Part shown: positions 49,372 through 60,289 of the stretch, piece by piece
How positions within the stretch are numbered: position 1 is the stretch's first letter
Layout of the letters: every line of letters begins with the position of its first letter
From: Anopheles merus
Lineage: Eukaryota > Arthropoda > Insecta > Diptera > Culicidae
Reading direction: 5' to 3'
NCBI RefSeq assembly: GCF_017562075.2
Contig: NC_054084.1
Location: 16,568,798 to 16,632,797 of the forward strand
Length of the DNA stretch: 64,000 nucleotides
Program-made: the position numbers and the translations under genes
The notes under the pieces: generated by a model
The model's database searches: none
What the model was told of the DNA's origin: nothing
The model's input: only the letters and a program-made list of their open reading frames with translations

Positions 49372-50177
49372 ATCATGAGTGATGCGTTTTATTAAAATTG
49401 ATCAGCTTTTGTCTGCCTGTCGCTTGCGAACAGCAGCCAACCGCAAAACACTATTGATAAAGTTCAATTAATTAAACATTCATGCTGTGTTTGTGTATGC
49501 GAGCATTTGTTTAATATTGCTCGTGGTAGTCTGGCAAGGGTGGTGGTTATTACACTGTGGTAACTAATGCTTGATTGAGTGAATATCGATTAGTCGAGTT
49601 TGGTTTTCGAGTTCTATGCAGCTATCGGTTTTGATAAATAGAACGGAAAATTGAATGAATAGCTATAGCCTCACCTGTATGGCTGGAGTGCAGTTGTTGC
49701 ATGAAACTATTGTGTGGTTTGTGGGTGAGGCAATATTATTAAGTCATATTTTATAAAGAACGTTCAATATTAAATAATGCAAAATTTGCGTCAGCACTTC
49801 ATACGCAACGTGGGTTAATATCGGTCGAAAGAATTCTTATTCCAATAATAGATATTTTACATACACAAAGTATTTCAATTACTTACAAGCATCACTTTAT
49901 CAATTATTTATCTCAATCTCAATCTCAAATGTATTTCAATGTTGTTACTACAAATTGTAACAACCGATATAACCATCCACAATCAAAAGTTCTAAAAAAT
50001 CTAAAGAAAGCAAAAGGGCAAAAATGGTCAAATTTTTAAAAAATGTGGAGCCAGAAACTTGGCCCCTGTATTTTGCATGCAGGATTAGCTGATCAATTTA
50101 TCTCATCTTTCATAAAGAAGCACGTTGAACTAATATTTAAAATGCTACAAATGATGCTATTGTGAATTACATTTAGC
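49372..50177. other. Gene-free AT-rich spacer
   Basis: No feature recognised apart from a short CAATCTCAATCTCAA triplication near 49912-49926. Confidence 0.6.
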
Positions 50178-50223
50178 CATTATTATTATTATTATCATTA
50201 TTATTATTATTATTATTATTATT
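50178..50223. repeat. (ATT)n microsatellite
   Basis: About 15 units with one ATC variant, immediately upstream of the decayed Jockey-like LINE. Confidence 0.95.
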
Positions 50224-50260
50224 CGATAAGAAAACAAAAAAATGGTAGCACGAACGCACG

Positions 50261-51480
50261 ATGAAAAGCATTAAACAGGCAACCACTGACACACAGCGAG
50301 AAGTTATCAGTTGTAGCATCAACATCGATATAAATACTGTTACAGCGGCGATAAACAAACTAAAAACATCCTACAACCCCGCTTCTGAAGGGTATTCCGT
50401 AAGTGATGATAAAAAAATGCAGCGATGCACTTTGTCCAGCCTTGGTCTTCAACTTTCCGCACTATCGTGGAAGAAGGGCGTAGTTCCACTAATTTGGAAA
50501 ACTTCATGGATGACACCGCTATTTAAAAAAAAAGGGCAATAAAACATGGTCACAAAACTTCCGTGGCATAACCTCTCTGTGTGCATGTGCAAAGGAACTA
50601 GATCCGATAATACATGATTCACTTCTAAGAGCATCAACCAATTATATCAGTTGCGAGCAACATGGATTCATACCCAAACGCTCCACTACAACAAATTTAA
50701 CGCGATTTGTTTCTCAATGTGGTGAACAGCACGGATAAAGGTCTGCAGGTGGATTGTGTCTATACCGATCTGAAAGCAGCCTTCGATAGCATATCTCACG
50801 ATATACTACTGAAGAAGCTTGAGAGGCTTGGCCTTGCAAACTCAATCCTACAATGACTACAGTCATACCTAATCAATGGGATATATAAAGTGAAATTTGG
50901 ACGTACCTTATCGTGGCAGATTGCAAGCACAACGGGGGTCCCACAGGGAAGCAATCTTGGGCCACTGCTCTTCTTGTTGTATGAGAATGATGTTTGCCAA
51001 GTGCTTCCTGCTCACTGCTGTTTAATTTACGCCGATGATATTAAGATATTTATGCCAGTAAAAACAGTTGACGATTGCAGGTCCTTGTTGAGAACGCTGT
51101 GTTTAGATTCGACAACTGGTGCTCCCTTAACGGCTTACAACTTTGCTTTGATAAAATGTTGATTTTCTGATGTCCTTTACCCACTCTTCAAGGCAAATCG
51201 TTCACGAGTACCCAATTAATGAACACATCCTGACACGAACGGATCAAATACCTTGGTGTGATATTAGATTCTTAGCTTACTTTTGGACCACACCTTGAGG
51301 AAATAATCGGGCGAGCTAATAGAACTTTAGGTCTTATTATAAAAATGACAAAATATGTTGACGATCTCATGTGCGTAAAAGCACTTTCCTGTAGTCTTAT
51401 TAGGCCCATTCTCGAGTTTGGATCGATCGCCTGGTGCCCGAACGTCGGCATATGGGAGAATAGATTAAAGAAGGTTTAAC
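50261..51480 (+). pseudogene. Decayed Jockey-like LINE reverse transcriptase
   Basis: Three reading frames in turn give a recognisable non-LTR reverse transcriptase: an upstream segment with KLKTSYNP and WMTPLFKKK; ITSLCAC and QHGFIPKRSTTTNL near 50570-50700; motif A LKAAFDSI at 50770-50793; motif B GVPQGSNLGPLLF near 50935; and motif C YADD at 51028-51039. Frameshifts occur near 50535 and 50725, and a TGA at 50854-50856 interrupts the coding line. Similarity fades after AWCPNVGIW near 51450. The copy is 5'-truncated and inactive, with no endonuclease domain seen. The Jockey assignment rests on motif wording and is moderately sure. Confidence 0.85.
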
Positions 51481-53227
51481 GGAAATTTTCCCGATTAAAT
51501 TGATATGCTGCCCAAAAAAATTTGAATTCCTCATCTGCCCCATCGCTTCATCCATCATTTGAATGTGTGATTCATAGTAAACCCATATTTTTCTACATAA
51601 CATTTACATCAAATATTCGTCCCTTTTTATTTAGTTTATAACCCGAATATTTTCAAACGCTATTTTGTCCCTTCCCGTATTGCGTGATTCCGCGAAGCAA
51701 TCGGCCTGTAACGAATATCCCGTCAATTGGTTCCCAGCAGCAACCGCAATAGCTCCACTATTCGTTTTCATTAGCCACCGGTGCAGGTGCACAGCTAAAC
51801 GCAACATCCCAAAGCGCGGTGAGATATCAAGCGCGGGCAGATTCGATATTTGTCCACCATCGCCGTGTGCTTCTCTGCGGTTACATTGACTGTTTGCTGT
51901 CAGTGAATGAAGGTTGATTGGTTTTTAATTCTGACATTGAATCCATTATTTTGCACAATCTATCCATATCAACGGGTTTATCACATCGAACCATCGGGCA
52001 TCGCATCGGGCCTGTGTGTGTGTGTGTGTGCGTACCCGTGTGCGGAAATGGCGACGTGTGCTCAACCGCAGAAGATGCAATTGAGAGACATGCAACAGCA
52101 GCCGTGTGTATTATGCACATTTCAATTAGATAGATCAATTCGTGCATATCCTTCCATCCGGTTGGTTTGGCCCCGCAGGGACGATGCCCGAACGGATAAG
52201 GTTGCAGCGTCCGAAAAACCGAAGCTTCCACTTTCTCCCGGTTCACCGGGTAGAAATCATGGTGGCACACGTGTGTCCCTTTGCTCTTAAATGTGTATGT
52301 GTGTGTGTGTGCGTTCAGGTGTGTGAGCGTTGCTGACCGGCCTGCTGCTGCTGCAAATCCGAAGTACTTATCCGAAGTGAATTTAATCAGTGCATTCCGT
52401 TTCGGTTCCATGCCCCGGTGCAATGCGTTTCACCATCCACTCGACGTTGACGCACGCACGTGTGTGGTTGTGTGTATGTAAGAGTTGATCTGCAGTACGC
52501 AATATCTGATTCAAACAAGGAAACCCAATGCCGCGTGGCCCCCAATTTACCTGGCCTGGTCTCACCAGGCAAAATGGCATGATGGGTTTGTGTTCGCGTG
52601 TGTGTGTTTCTGTGTAGCCATCGCAAATATCCTGCGCGTTCAATTTTGCCTGCAATTACCCGGGGCAGTGCGCTGGAAACTGTTTTACCGTTCGATGCGC
52701 TTGGGGTTTGATAATTTTGAGGAAAGATGGGGAATGATGCGCCCGTTGCGTGTGCGGTCGGTGTGGCCGGCTGGCAAACGTCGTTTGGGATTGATTCGTT
52801 AGGTGAAAAAGTAATGCGGCTGGCGGCGTACTCCTCCGCAATGAGCAGTTACATTCTAATGAAGTAATTTGTAGTGTTAGTGCAAGTTTGCAGACAATTA
52901 ACTGTAACATGTATTATTGCACAAAACGCACCGATGTGTTAGTGATGAAGTGCACCATTGAAGCAAGTCTTGGCATGACAATTTAATTTAATATAATTTT
53001 TTTCTATTTGATAGAATTTTATTTAAGTTAATTTAAACTCTGCTGAAATTATTTCAACATTTTCTTTCATTCCTGTTGCTGTGTCGTGCAAAAAAAAAAG
53101 AATAAAATTATGAGCGAAACTATTGAGCACCTTTCTAGTCACCTTGCAACATTCATCAGAACTTTACATGTTACTGACATGTGCTCGTAAAGTTCTTCGT
53201 GCATTAATTCTCCAGTAAAAGCTCTTA
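51481..53227. other. Gene-free spacer
   Basis: 51500-51640 may contain unrecognisable LINE 3' remnants. 51650-52800 is GC-richer with GT-rich runs at 52013-52030 and 52288-52312, and chance frames on both strands. No gene is supported. Confidence 0.55.
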
Positions 53228-53390
53228 ATCCCCTGAAAAAGGTGCCCCATACTATTACAGGGTTTTTCAGGGATGCTTATAGTTGTGGGACACTTCCCTG
53301 ATTCTTGCTTATGGAAAGTGAACTTTAATGATAGGAATTTAACTCTCTTGTTGTATAGGATTCCAATTAGACTTGTCCAAACACGTAAAT
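53228..53390. repeat. Dispersed repeat containing TTGTGGGACACTTCC, copy 2, with fold-back end
   Basis: Begins ATCCCCTGAAAAAGG, with the near-inverse TTTTTCAGGGAT at 53264-53275, so a short hairpin is possible. TACAGGGTTTTTCAGGG followed by the shared TTGTGGGACACTTCC suggests a TA-flanked element end of the CAGGGTT type. No right end was identified. Confidence 0.5.
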
Positions 53391-53496
53391 CTCGCTCAAA
53401 TCGTTGTCTAAACTTGTAGCAGACCATAAACTCATTCATAACATTGAATTAATAATTTCACTTTATTATTGACCAATAGTTCCACAATTCAACAAG

Positions 53497-53722
53497 TAGG
53501 GAAAAGCGGGGGTAAATGGCACTGTTAAAGAATTTGCTATTTATCTGTCATTGGGTAAATCACTACACGCTGGTATGTTGACGGCAATCGATGCTTCAAC
53601 ATGTTATCCATCCATCAATTTCGATGATAATAGTCGTTGATATAGGAATTAGTCTGAAGCTTAACAATAAGTTAGTTTAATAAGTTGTCGTAGCTCAATT
53701 ATGGAGGACAATTATATATGAA

Positions 53723-53765
<43 letters not shown>

Positions 53766-54541
53766 ACACAATCAGAAGTAGACGAATTAATAACAAATAT
53801 AAATCAATACAATGAAATTAAAAAATCAACATCAAAAGATGTGAAAATGTATTGTGCGGGGTAAACTGGTCTCGCAAAGCCCATAAAAAAGGGGCAAAAT
53901 GGAATACAACATTAGACTTTAGGATTTAGTTAAAGCTCTTGCGTCGTGGTAGAATTGTGAGAGTAAAGATTCAAGTTTAGTATAGAAATGTTTTGTTAAA
54001 TAATTAAGTAAAATGCTGGAATATTTAATTAATTCACGTGTTGTTGGTAATTTTGCTTGTCGATAGAGTATACATACACAACAGTTTTATTTTTGCACAG
54101 CTAATATATTGTAGTTTACACCACAGCCTGATCATATTGCTCCTGTCAAAACATACCGACCATTTTGCCCCAAGCGAAACATTTTAAAATCTTTACATTC
54201 AATTAAAATGGTTACTTTTTCACGTAATTCATAGATAAATATCATCTGCCTGGATACACATTCTTTTTTTCTCTGTGTGTGTTCAATTATGTGTTCAATC
54301 CCCAAAAATGCTTATTTTCATCATCGTTTAATTAAAAAAAATTACATCGTTTTGAGCAAACATTTTATAAGCTAATTAATTCAATAATTTTGATATCTTA
54401 AGTTATGAAACGTTCATAGTAGGCCCCAAACATTGTATTCGATGTTTTACAATAATAAGAAGTCACTATAAATGTGTTAATTGGCAAATAATGCAAGTGA
54501 TCATTTTGCCCCACCTAGCCATCTTGCCCCACATTCCCCTA
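53497..54541. mobile_element. TA-flanked element with iterated GGGGCAAAATGG motif
   Basis: The left end TAGGGAAAAGCGGGGGTAAA and, read inward from the right, TAGGGGAATGTGGGGCAAGA are imperfect inverted repeats with TA at each edge. GGGGCAAAATGG or its complement recurs inside near 53890, 54160 and 54505, in both orientations. A (AATA)n tract lies at 53720-53766. No ORF; unassigned non-autonomous element of 1045 bases. Confidence 0.65.
53720..53766. repeat. (AATA)n microsatellite
   Basis: About 11 perfect tetranucleotide units ending in AATAAACA, inside the element at 53497-54541. Confidence 0.95.
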
Positions 54542-57500
54542 CAGATTCTTCGTGATGCAGCACATAGCACGTTTTTTTGTTTGTTCTCCAAGAGACAGTT
54601 TGATGTGTAATTTTTTCTAGGGGTTGTTGTGTTGCCTTGTGTAACCTAAACTTAGATTTCTTAGTAAGGATGAAGTGGAAGTTCTCTTTTTTTCACTAAG
54701 TTTTTCTTTTTATACGAAAGGCTTGCTCATCTACAGCAATAGTTGGCAAATCCTAAAAAAAAACTTCATATCTGATCCTTGTTGGTGCGTTTTAAACCTC
54801 AGAATTTTATTTAACACAGATTCTATCTTATACGTATCTTAAGATTCACATAGAGAGCCGTTAGCACGTCACAAAGGGTCCCAATAGTGCACCAACAGAT
54901 ATTAAAACCACTTGAAGACACCTGTAAGACATTTTGTATTCTTTACGATATGTTACAAAGTATTCATGTATAACTGGTGGATACAGTCGTGATTAAGGCA
55001 ATTATTTGTGTGAAAGATGTATGAGTGTGTTTATGCAATGTATGTAAGAAGTGCACAAAATTCATAATCATTCAATTGGATCGTTCAATTTATCGTTCCT
55101 TTTTTGCTATTCTCTAGCATTACCAATATTTAATTTCATCATATTTGGAAACTACCCTCACCAATGCAACTTAATATGGAAAGTACGTCAATTATACAAT
55201 CATCATCATCTACCACATCCACCCCAACCCGACCCTTCATGCCGCTCAAACACGAAACAATTCACCTGCAGCTTCCATTTGCTTCCATTTAATTTAGAGC
55301 AATGCACAAACATACACAAACATCCACAGAAGCGTGTTGCTTTTAATCGTAGATAATTCAGGTATCATTGCACACAAAATTGCACCAACTCAAACCTTCC
55401 ATACACACACACACACTTACGCCCCGGGATGCAAATAATCAAGCCAATTAGTTGTTTAGTTAGTCAATGCGCACACACCTCCAAAGGCTCGCTTTCCGCC
55501 ACTGCGCTTCTGCCGCCAGCTAAATGCCGGCTTTAAATTTCAACATGCATGAAGGCAATGGACAGTTCTCCAACAGTGCGTGTGTGTGTTTGTGTGTGCC
55601 ACATTATGCGCCCCCCCCCCTCCCCTACACTCTCGCAATAGAATACATCAAACGAACCCATCATCAGCGCTACCATTACCAGAACTCTTCACTCCTTCCT
55701 GCCTGCCGGTACGAAAAACTAGACCAATTAGGTGGACAGTTTGCAAAATACAATAATAATGGTACACACCCCCCACACTGGGGGGGGGAGAGAGATGGAG
55801 GAGAGAAAAACATGCTACAAACAAGAACGATAACTTTCATCCAGCATGCTTGATATATCCTACAAGCGTTATCCCCCCTAGTCCCGGTCATCCCGCATGT
55901 GCATGTGAATGGTGAAAAGTTCTTTTGCGCTCGCAAACCCGATAAAGCGCTTGCGGTGGTGGTTGCATAAATAGTAAAACTGTCTTCTTTTGCCTTTTTT
56001 TTTTTTTAGTTGCACAATCCCACTATTGCTCCCTGCACTCCTCTGCACTACGAATCAGATGTCCGTTTGGTGGTCAGACTGTCCCGTCGGTTGCAAAGCA
56101 AAGAGGGCGCACCACCGTTGAATGGAAGGTAACGGAGGTCATGCACGAGAAAGAGAGCAACAACAAAAAAAAAAGGCGAAACAAACTTTTCATCCTGTTG
56201 AGAAGTTTTTTGCTTTTTTAGGACAAAATATTCACCAAACCAAACTCGATCCACACATGCGACGTCGTGCAAGCAAAACAGTGCTCGGTACCCGGTTTTT
56301 TACAACTGCAGGAGAAGCTTTTTGTACTGTACTGTAAAGAAGCGAGAAGGAGAGGATAATACCCCAACAAAAAAGCAAGAGAGACAGAGAGAGAAAGTGT
56401 TTCGTTTATTTTACCGCGTAAGGAGAGATACTAATTAAAATGCTTACAGTGCCATTTGCCAAAGTGACTATAATGGATGAAGGCCACGGACAGCGGGGCA
56501 ACAGGGACACTGCTGGTGGACTACCTTTCCTCATCTACTGTTGCGATATGCGGGTCTCGGCCGCACACAACCGGGATATTACTTTTATCGAGCGAGCAAG
56601 CAAGCAAGCAAAGGACAAGCACACAGTAGTGTGGTAGTAGTGGTAGTAGTAGTAGTAGTACCAGCACATAATTTACAACACATCTGAAAACGAGGGGAAA
56701 GCATTCGTCCAATTTACGGACGACAAACTCCATAGGGCCATGCAAAAGGTTTTTGTTGCGTATGCTTGTGTCCCCCGAACACAATGTTGTTGCTGATTTT
56801 TTTACCGGGACGGGCCAAACTTTTCGGGACGTGTGTATTGATTTATGAGCACTTGTAGTGGTAATGTTTAGGGAGGTTTTTAGGTGTGATTATTATTAGC
56901 TCGAGATGAAAGTAGTTTGCCAATTTGCTGGTAAAAAAACTACAAATGTTTGTCTCCATTTTACAGACGGACAATATGGTTTATTAGCTAAAGAAGCTCT
57001 TTTTGTTTGGGATAATAAGAGGGTGAGACCAAACTGCACCATGTGTTCATAAAGCGTAACTGCCAAACTGCGAAACTAAGCGAACGAATGTTTTACCATG
57101 AAAACTGTGTGAGAATTCATTGCTATTTTATTTAATTTTCTTCCTACGTAAGCGAATGGAAAGTTCCCGCAATGGAAACACAGCGCGAGTGTGAGTTGAT
57201 CCGCATCGAGTCTCGTAAATGCTTATGCGTCTACTGTTACACCCGCAGGAAATTGAATTAGCAGCTAATTTAGAGGTCGAAGCATCCGGTAGATAAAACG
57301 ACAAACTCTTGTGCGCCCCTGGTAGGCTGGTAACCTCGTTGTTTACTGATGCCGTTTATTTTTAAGCGACCAATTGCCGGTGAAATTGCTCCATTGCTAC
57401 AGTATAACATCTGACTGACTGTGTTGTATAACGCTCCTTAGATACATTTTTCCAAGAATGAAAATTCAAACCACCGCGATGACCTTGCCAAGTGTGTTAC

Positions 57501-57987
57501 TAACGGCTGTTGATGCAATCGTAGCTGCATATGATCCAAGCCGTAGAGCCGCATATGATCTAAACCCATGAAGAGCACCCTTTTGGCGTCCTCAATTGGC
57601 GGCCACTGTAAATCGGACACCAGGTTTTTCTTCCTTCAACTGGGTAGAGACATACCGTCTTCATCATATCGATTAAGACACTCTTTGACTATGCTGGGGC
57701 AACAAATCAGGCGTCTTTCTAAAGAAATCACACAAAACTAAGCAAAGTAATTTCGTTAATTTTCAGAACTGGTGCTTTAAACTAAGATTATTAAATATGC
57801 ACATGAAGTACCAATGCAGCATTTTTTACTAATAACAATGACTAATTACTATAATCATTTAATTTGAGCATCATATTGGCCAATATGGGGATGCTGTGGT
57901 GTCATTTCGCTAAGGAATAGGAACTGTCCGAATATCTGTGGACCTCATCAACTTCACGGCTTTTTTGACATTGACGCATGGTTTTCG
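54542..57987. other. Gene-free spacer
   Basis: Contains short C-rich (55611-55626) and G-rich (55781-55789) runs, the imperfect (GTA)n tract, and a near-tandem GCATATGATC-AA repeat at 57526-57563. Open frames overlap on both strands and none is recognisable. Confidence 0.55.
56634..56660. repeat. (GTA)n microsatellite
   Basis: Imperfect GTA units with TGG interruptions. Confidence 0.85.
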
Positions 57988-58162
57988 GTGCGGTCTCGTG
58001 GTACACTCGTCAACTCGAACGACTCAACCGCATGCCCGTCATGGGTTCAAGCCCAGAATGGACCGTCTCCCCGTAGCAAGGATTTTGACTATCCAGCTGC
58101 GCATGGTAATAAATTAAGTCTCGAAAGCCTGTATAGGCCGATAAATAGAAGAAGAAGAAGAA
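57988..58162 (+). mobile_element. tRNA-derived SINE copy 6
   Basis: The head GTGCGGTCTCGTGGTACACT and a near-consensus B box GGGTTCAAGCC (58044-58054) are followed by the family body (GACTATCCAGCTGCGCATGG) and a clean GAAGAAGAAGAAGAA tail. The conserved region before the tail (GACCGACAGCGG in copy 3) is altered here. Flanks share only an imperfect ATGGT...GGTG. Confidence 0.8.
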
Positions 58163-58414
58163 TGGTGTATGGTGTACCGAGATCTTTAGAGATATTGTCT
58201 GATTTTTTGTAGGCACAAAGCTAATAAGTGTCATTAACGACGTTTTAATATTTATTCTTCCAATAAGTGATATAAGGAGCTTTCCAGAATTTTTCTTCTT
58301 TCATTTCAAAAAATGTGTATATACTACAAAAAAGTGAAAAAATATTCACAAGAAAAATCTGATTTTGTTAAATAAAATAGTCTATTGGAGGGGTGAATTC
58401 TTCCAACGTTACAG

Positions 58415-58495
58415 TTTGTTACACTAGGGGAGGAGGCGGTCGAAAATTTGCAATTTTTGCGTTACGTAATTGATGGATGACGCCTTAACTTTTTT
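58415..58495. repeat. Possible interspersed-repeat fragment
   Basis: GTTACACTAGGGGAGGAGGCGG followed by TTTTTGCGTTACGTAATT and GATGGATGACGCC resembles a sequence I recall as frequent in mosquito genomes. No second copy was found in this window, so it is listed only tentatively. Confidence 0.3.
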
Positions 58496-60034
58496 TCATC
58501 TCTGGTGTTTATTGCAGACGTTTCCGTTAAAATGTCAAACGAGCTCTATACGCAGGACTAATCATTGGCAGGACTAATTTGTTATTGGCAAACCAGTTAG
58601 TTACAGTTACACAAATGTGGCTTATGCTGGTTTAGACCGATTAAGGCTATTGTCACTTAAAAGTAGTTTAAGAACAATGAAGTTTGAAGCCAAAATATGA
58701 TTGGAAAAATAACAGTTAAATATCAGTATATCGATCATCAACATTATAATGATGCAAAATAAACATGACAGCAATTTTTTGGTATTTTTATGAGATATGT
58801 TTCCATACAATTTCATCAAACATTGTTTTTCTACTTAATATTTCGCCAATAAGTAATTTCGCCTATGATATGTGAAACCGATTGCCGTCAAATTATATTT
58901 ACATTACCATTTACATCGCCATTAATTAGAAATGCATGAATTCCACTTATTTTATGACCGCCATTATGAAGAAATTGATTCCAATGGAAATATTTAACCA
59001 TCTATTAAATATCCTCATAACGGGTTTTACTGCTAAATGAATAACATCAATTCCGGAAAACGAGAAATACTCAGAACAGTACACAGCCTTCTAACTAATA
59101 CGGATTTTAATTACTGATAACTTTACATTGAAATGCCATTGACGCTGCGTACCGCGTGCGTACCGACAAATACACGAACCCGCTTCACAATGCCCCAATA
59201 AGCTGAATGCATGAGGGAAAAAAAACATTATCAATTCTCTGTGAGAACTTTCCACTTCACGGCAATGCATTGCCATGATTTTCAAACAAAAGCCAAGTTC
59301 TGCGAAAAGCTTTCCCCTTCAGCACAAAGTGGGAAAAGTTAGCTTCCACGGAAATCTGACGGCACGGCACGGGATGGATGGATTGCATTTTCAATAACCG
59401 CCTGATTGCACATCGTTCCCCACCATTCTTCCCTTACACTTCACCATACGCTTACACTTTACCGCTGTCAATGGATGCAATCTGATGCACGTTGTTCCAG
59501 CGTGCAGCGTGCCCGCACCATTAATAACGCAGCTACAAGCCAAACTTTGGACGGAACGAAAGCGAACGAAAGAAACACTACCAAAAGAAGCTTAAAATGT
59601 GTTTCCTTTACGAAAGTATATCTATAGCTTTTTACAGCAGCCTCTCCCGAAAGTTACTATTTTTGGGGGGGGGGGCGAATAGGGGAAAATAAGCTTTACC
59701 AGAAACATTCCATTCACTTAACGCACACCGACCGACCGAGTGGTTCGAGGCGCAAATTCACTTTTTCCCGTTATTGTTCTGTAAAATAAGAAGCAAAAAC
59801 AAGCCTGCTTTAGACGTCAATGCAACAGCCGTAAATGATTCTTGTACCGTTGACGCAGTGTCATGCAAGGAAAGGATTCGTTTTTCTTCTAAGAGAGACT
59901 TACAACTTTTGTATTTTTACTGTGCCGTGCTTACTCCAACTTGTCCCTTGAGGAGGCCCGTTCATTGCAAATGCACCGAAGACAAAGTTTAAAATTTAAA
60001 CAAAAAACCTTCGCTTTTTAAAAAAAGGATTAAT
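58496..60034. other. Spacer before the LTR element
   Basis: AT-rich to 59100, then mixed. A G10 run lies near 59664. No gene was recognised. The left flank of the LTR element ends here. Confidence 0.55.
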
Positions 60035-60250
60035 TGTAATGTAGAATATACAAAATCCCATCTTTATAATATGGCCACCTTGGCAGAGATCATACCTTTA
60101 GTTTAAGTACCGTGTAAAGAATTACCGTCTCGCTCTAACAACCTTGACATAAAATGTCATATGAACTGTCAAAAAAATAAAAAAGAAAAGCCGATCTACG
60201 TTGAAGATTCAGAGAGACAAAACGTGTTTAAAGACTTATGTAATTTTACA
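60035..60250 (+). repeat. Candidate 5' LTR
   Basis: It starts TGTAATG and ends TTTTACA, giving a perfect 5-base terminal inverted repeat (TGTAA/TTACA) immediately before the primer-binding site. It contains a TATA-like TTTATAATATGG near 60062 and AATAAA at 60177-60182. The right boundary is supported by the adjacent primer-binding site. The left boundary is inferred only from the TG...CA rule, because the second LTR is not visible. Confidence 0.5.
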
Positions 60251-60271
60251 TCTCAGAAGTGGGATCCAACC
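60251..60271 (+). other. Candidate tRNA-Leu primer-binding site
   Basis: Contains CAGAAGTGGGAT, a 12-base match to the complement of eukaryotic tRNA-Leu 3' ends, followed by an imperfect continuation (CCAACC for TCGAACC). It starts directly after the candidate LTR and lies just before the Gag-Pol start, the expected place for minus-strand priming. The tRNA comparison was made from memory. Confidence 0.5.
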
Positions 60272-60289
60272 GTGGAAAATTGATCAGAA

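Noticed and set aside
57438..57620. A 60-codon minus-strand frame with a GLDHMRLYGLDHMQL internal repeat
   Set aside because: The repeat reflects a short near-tandem DNA duplication (GCATATGATC). No family was recognised and the frame is short.
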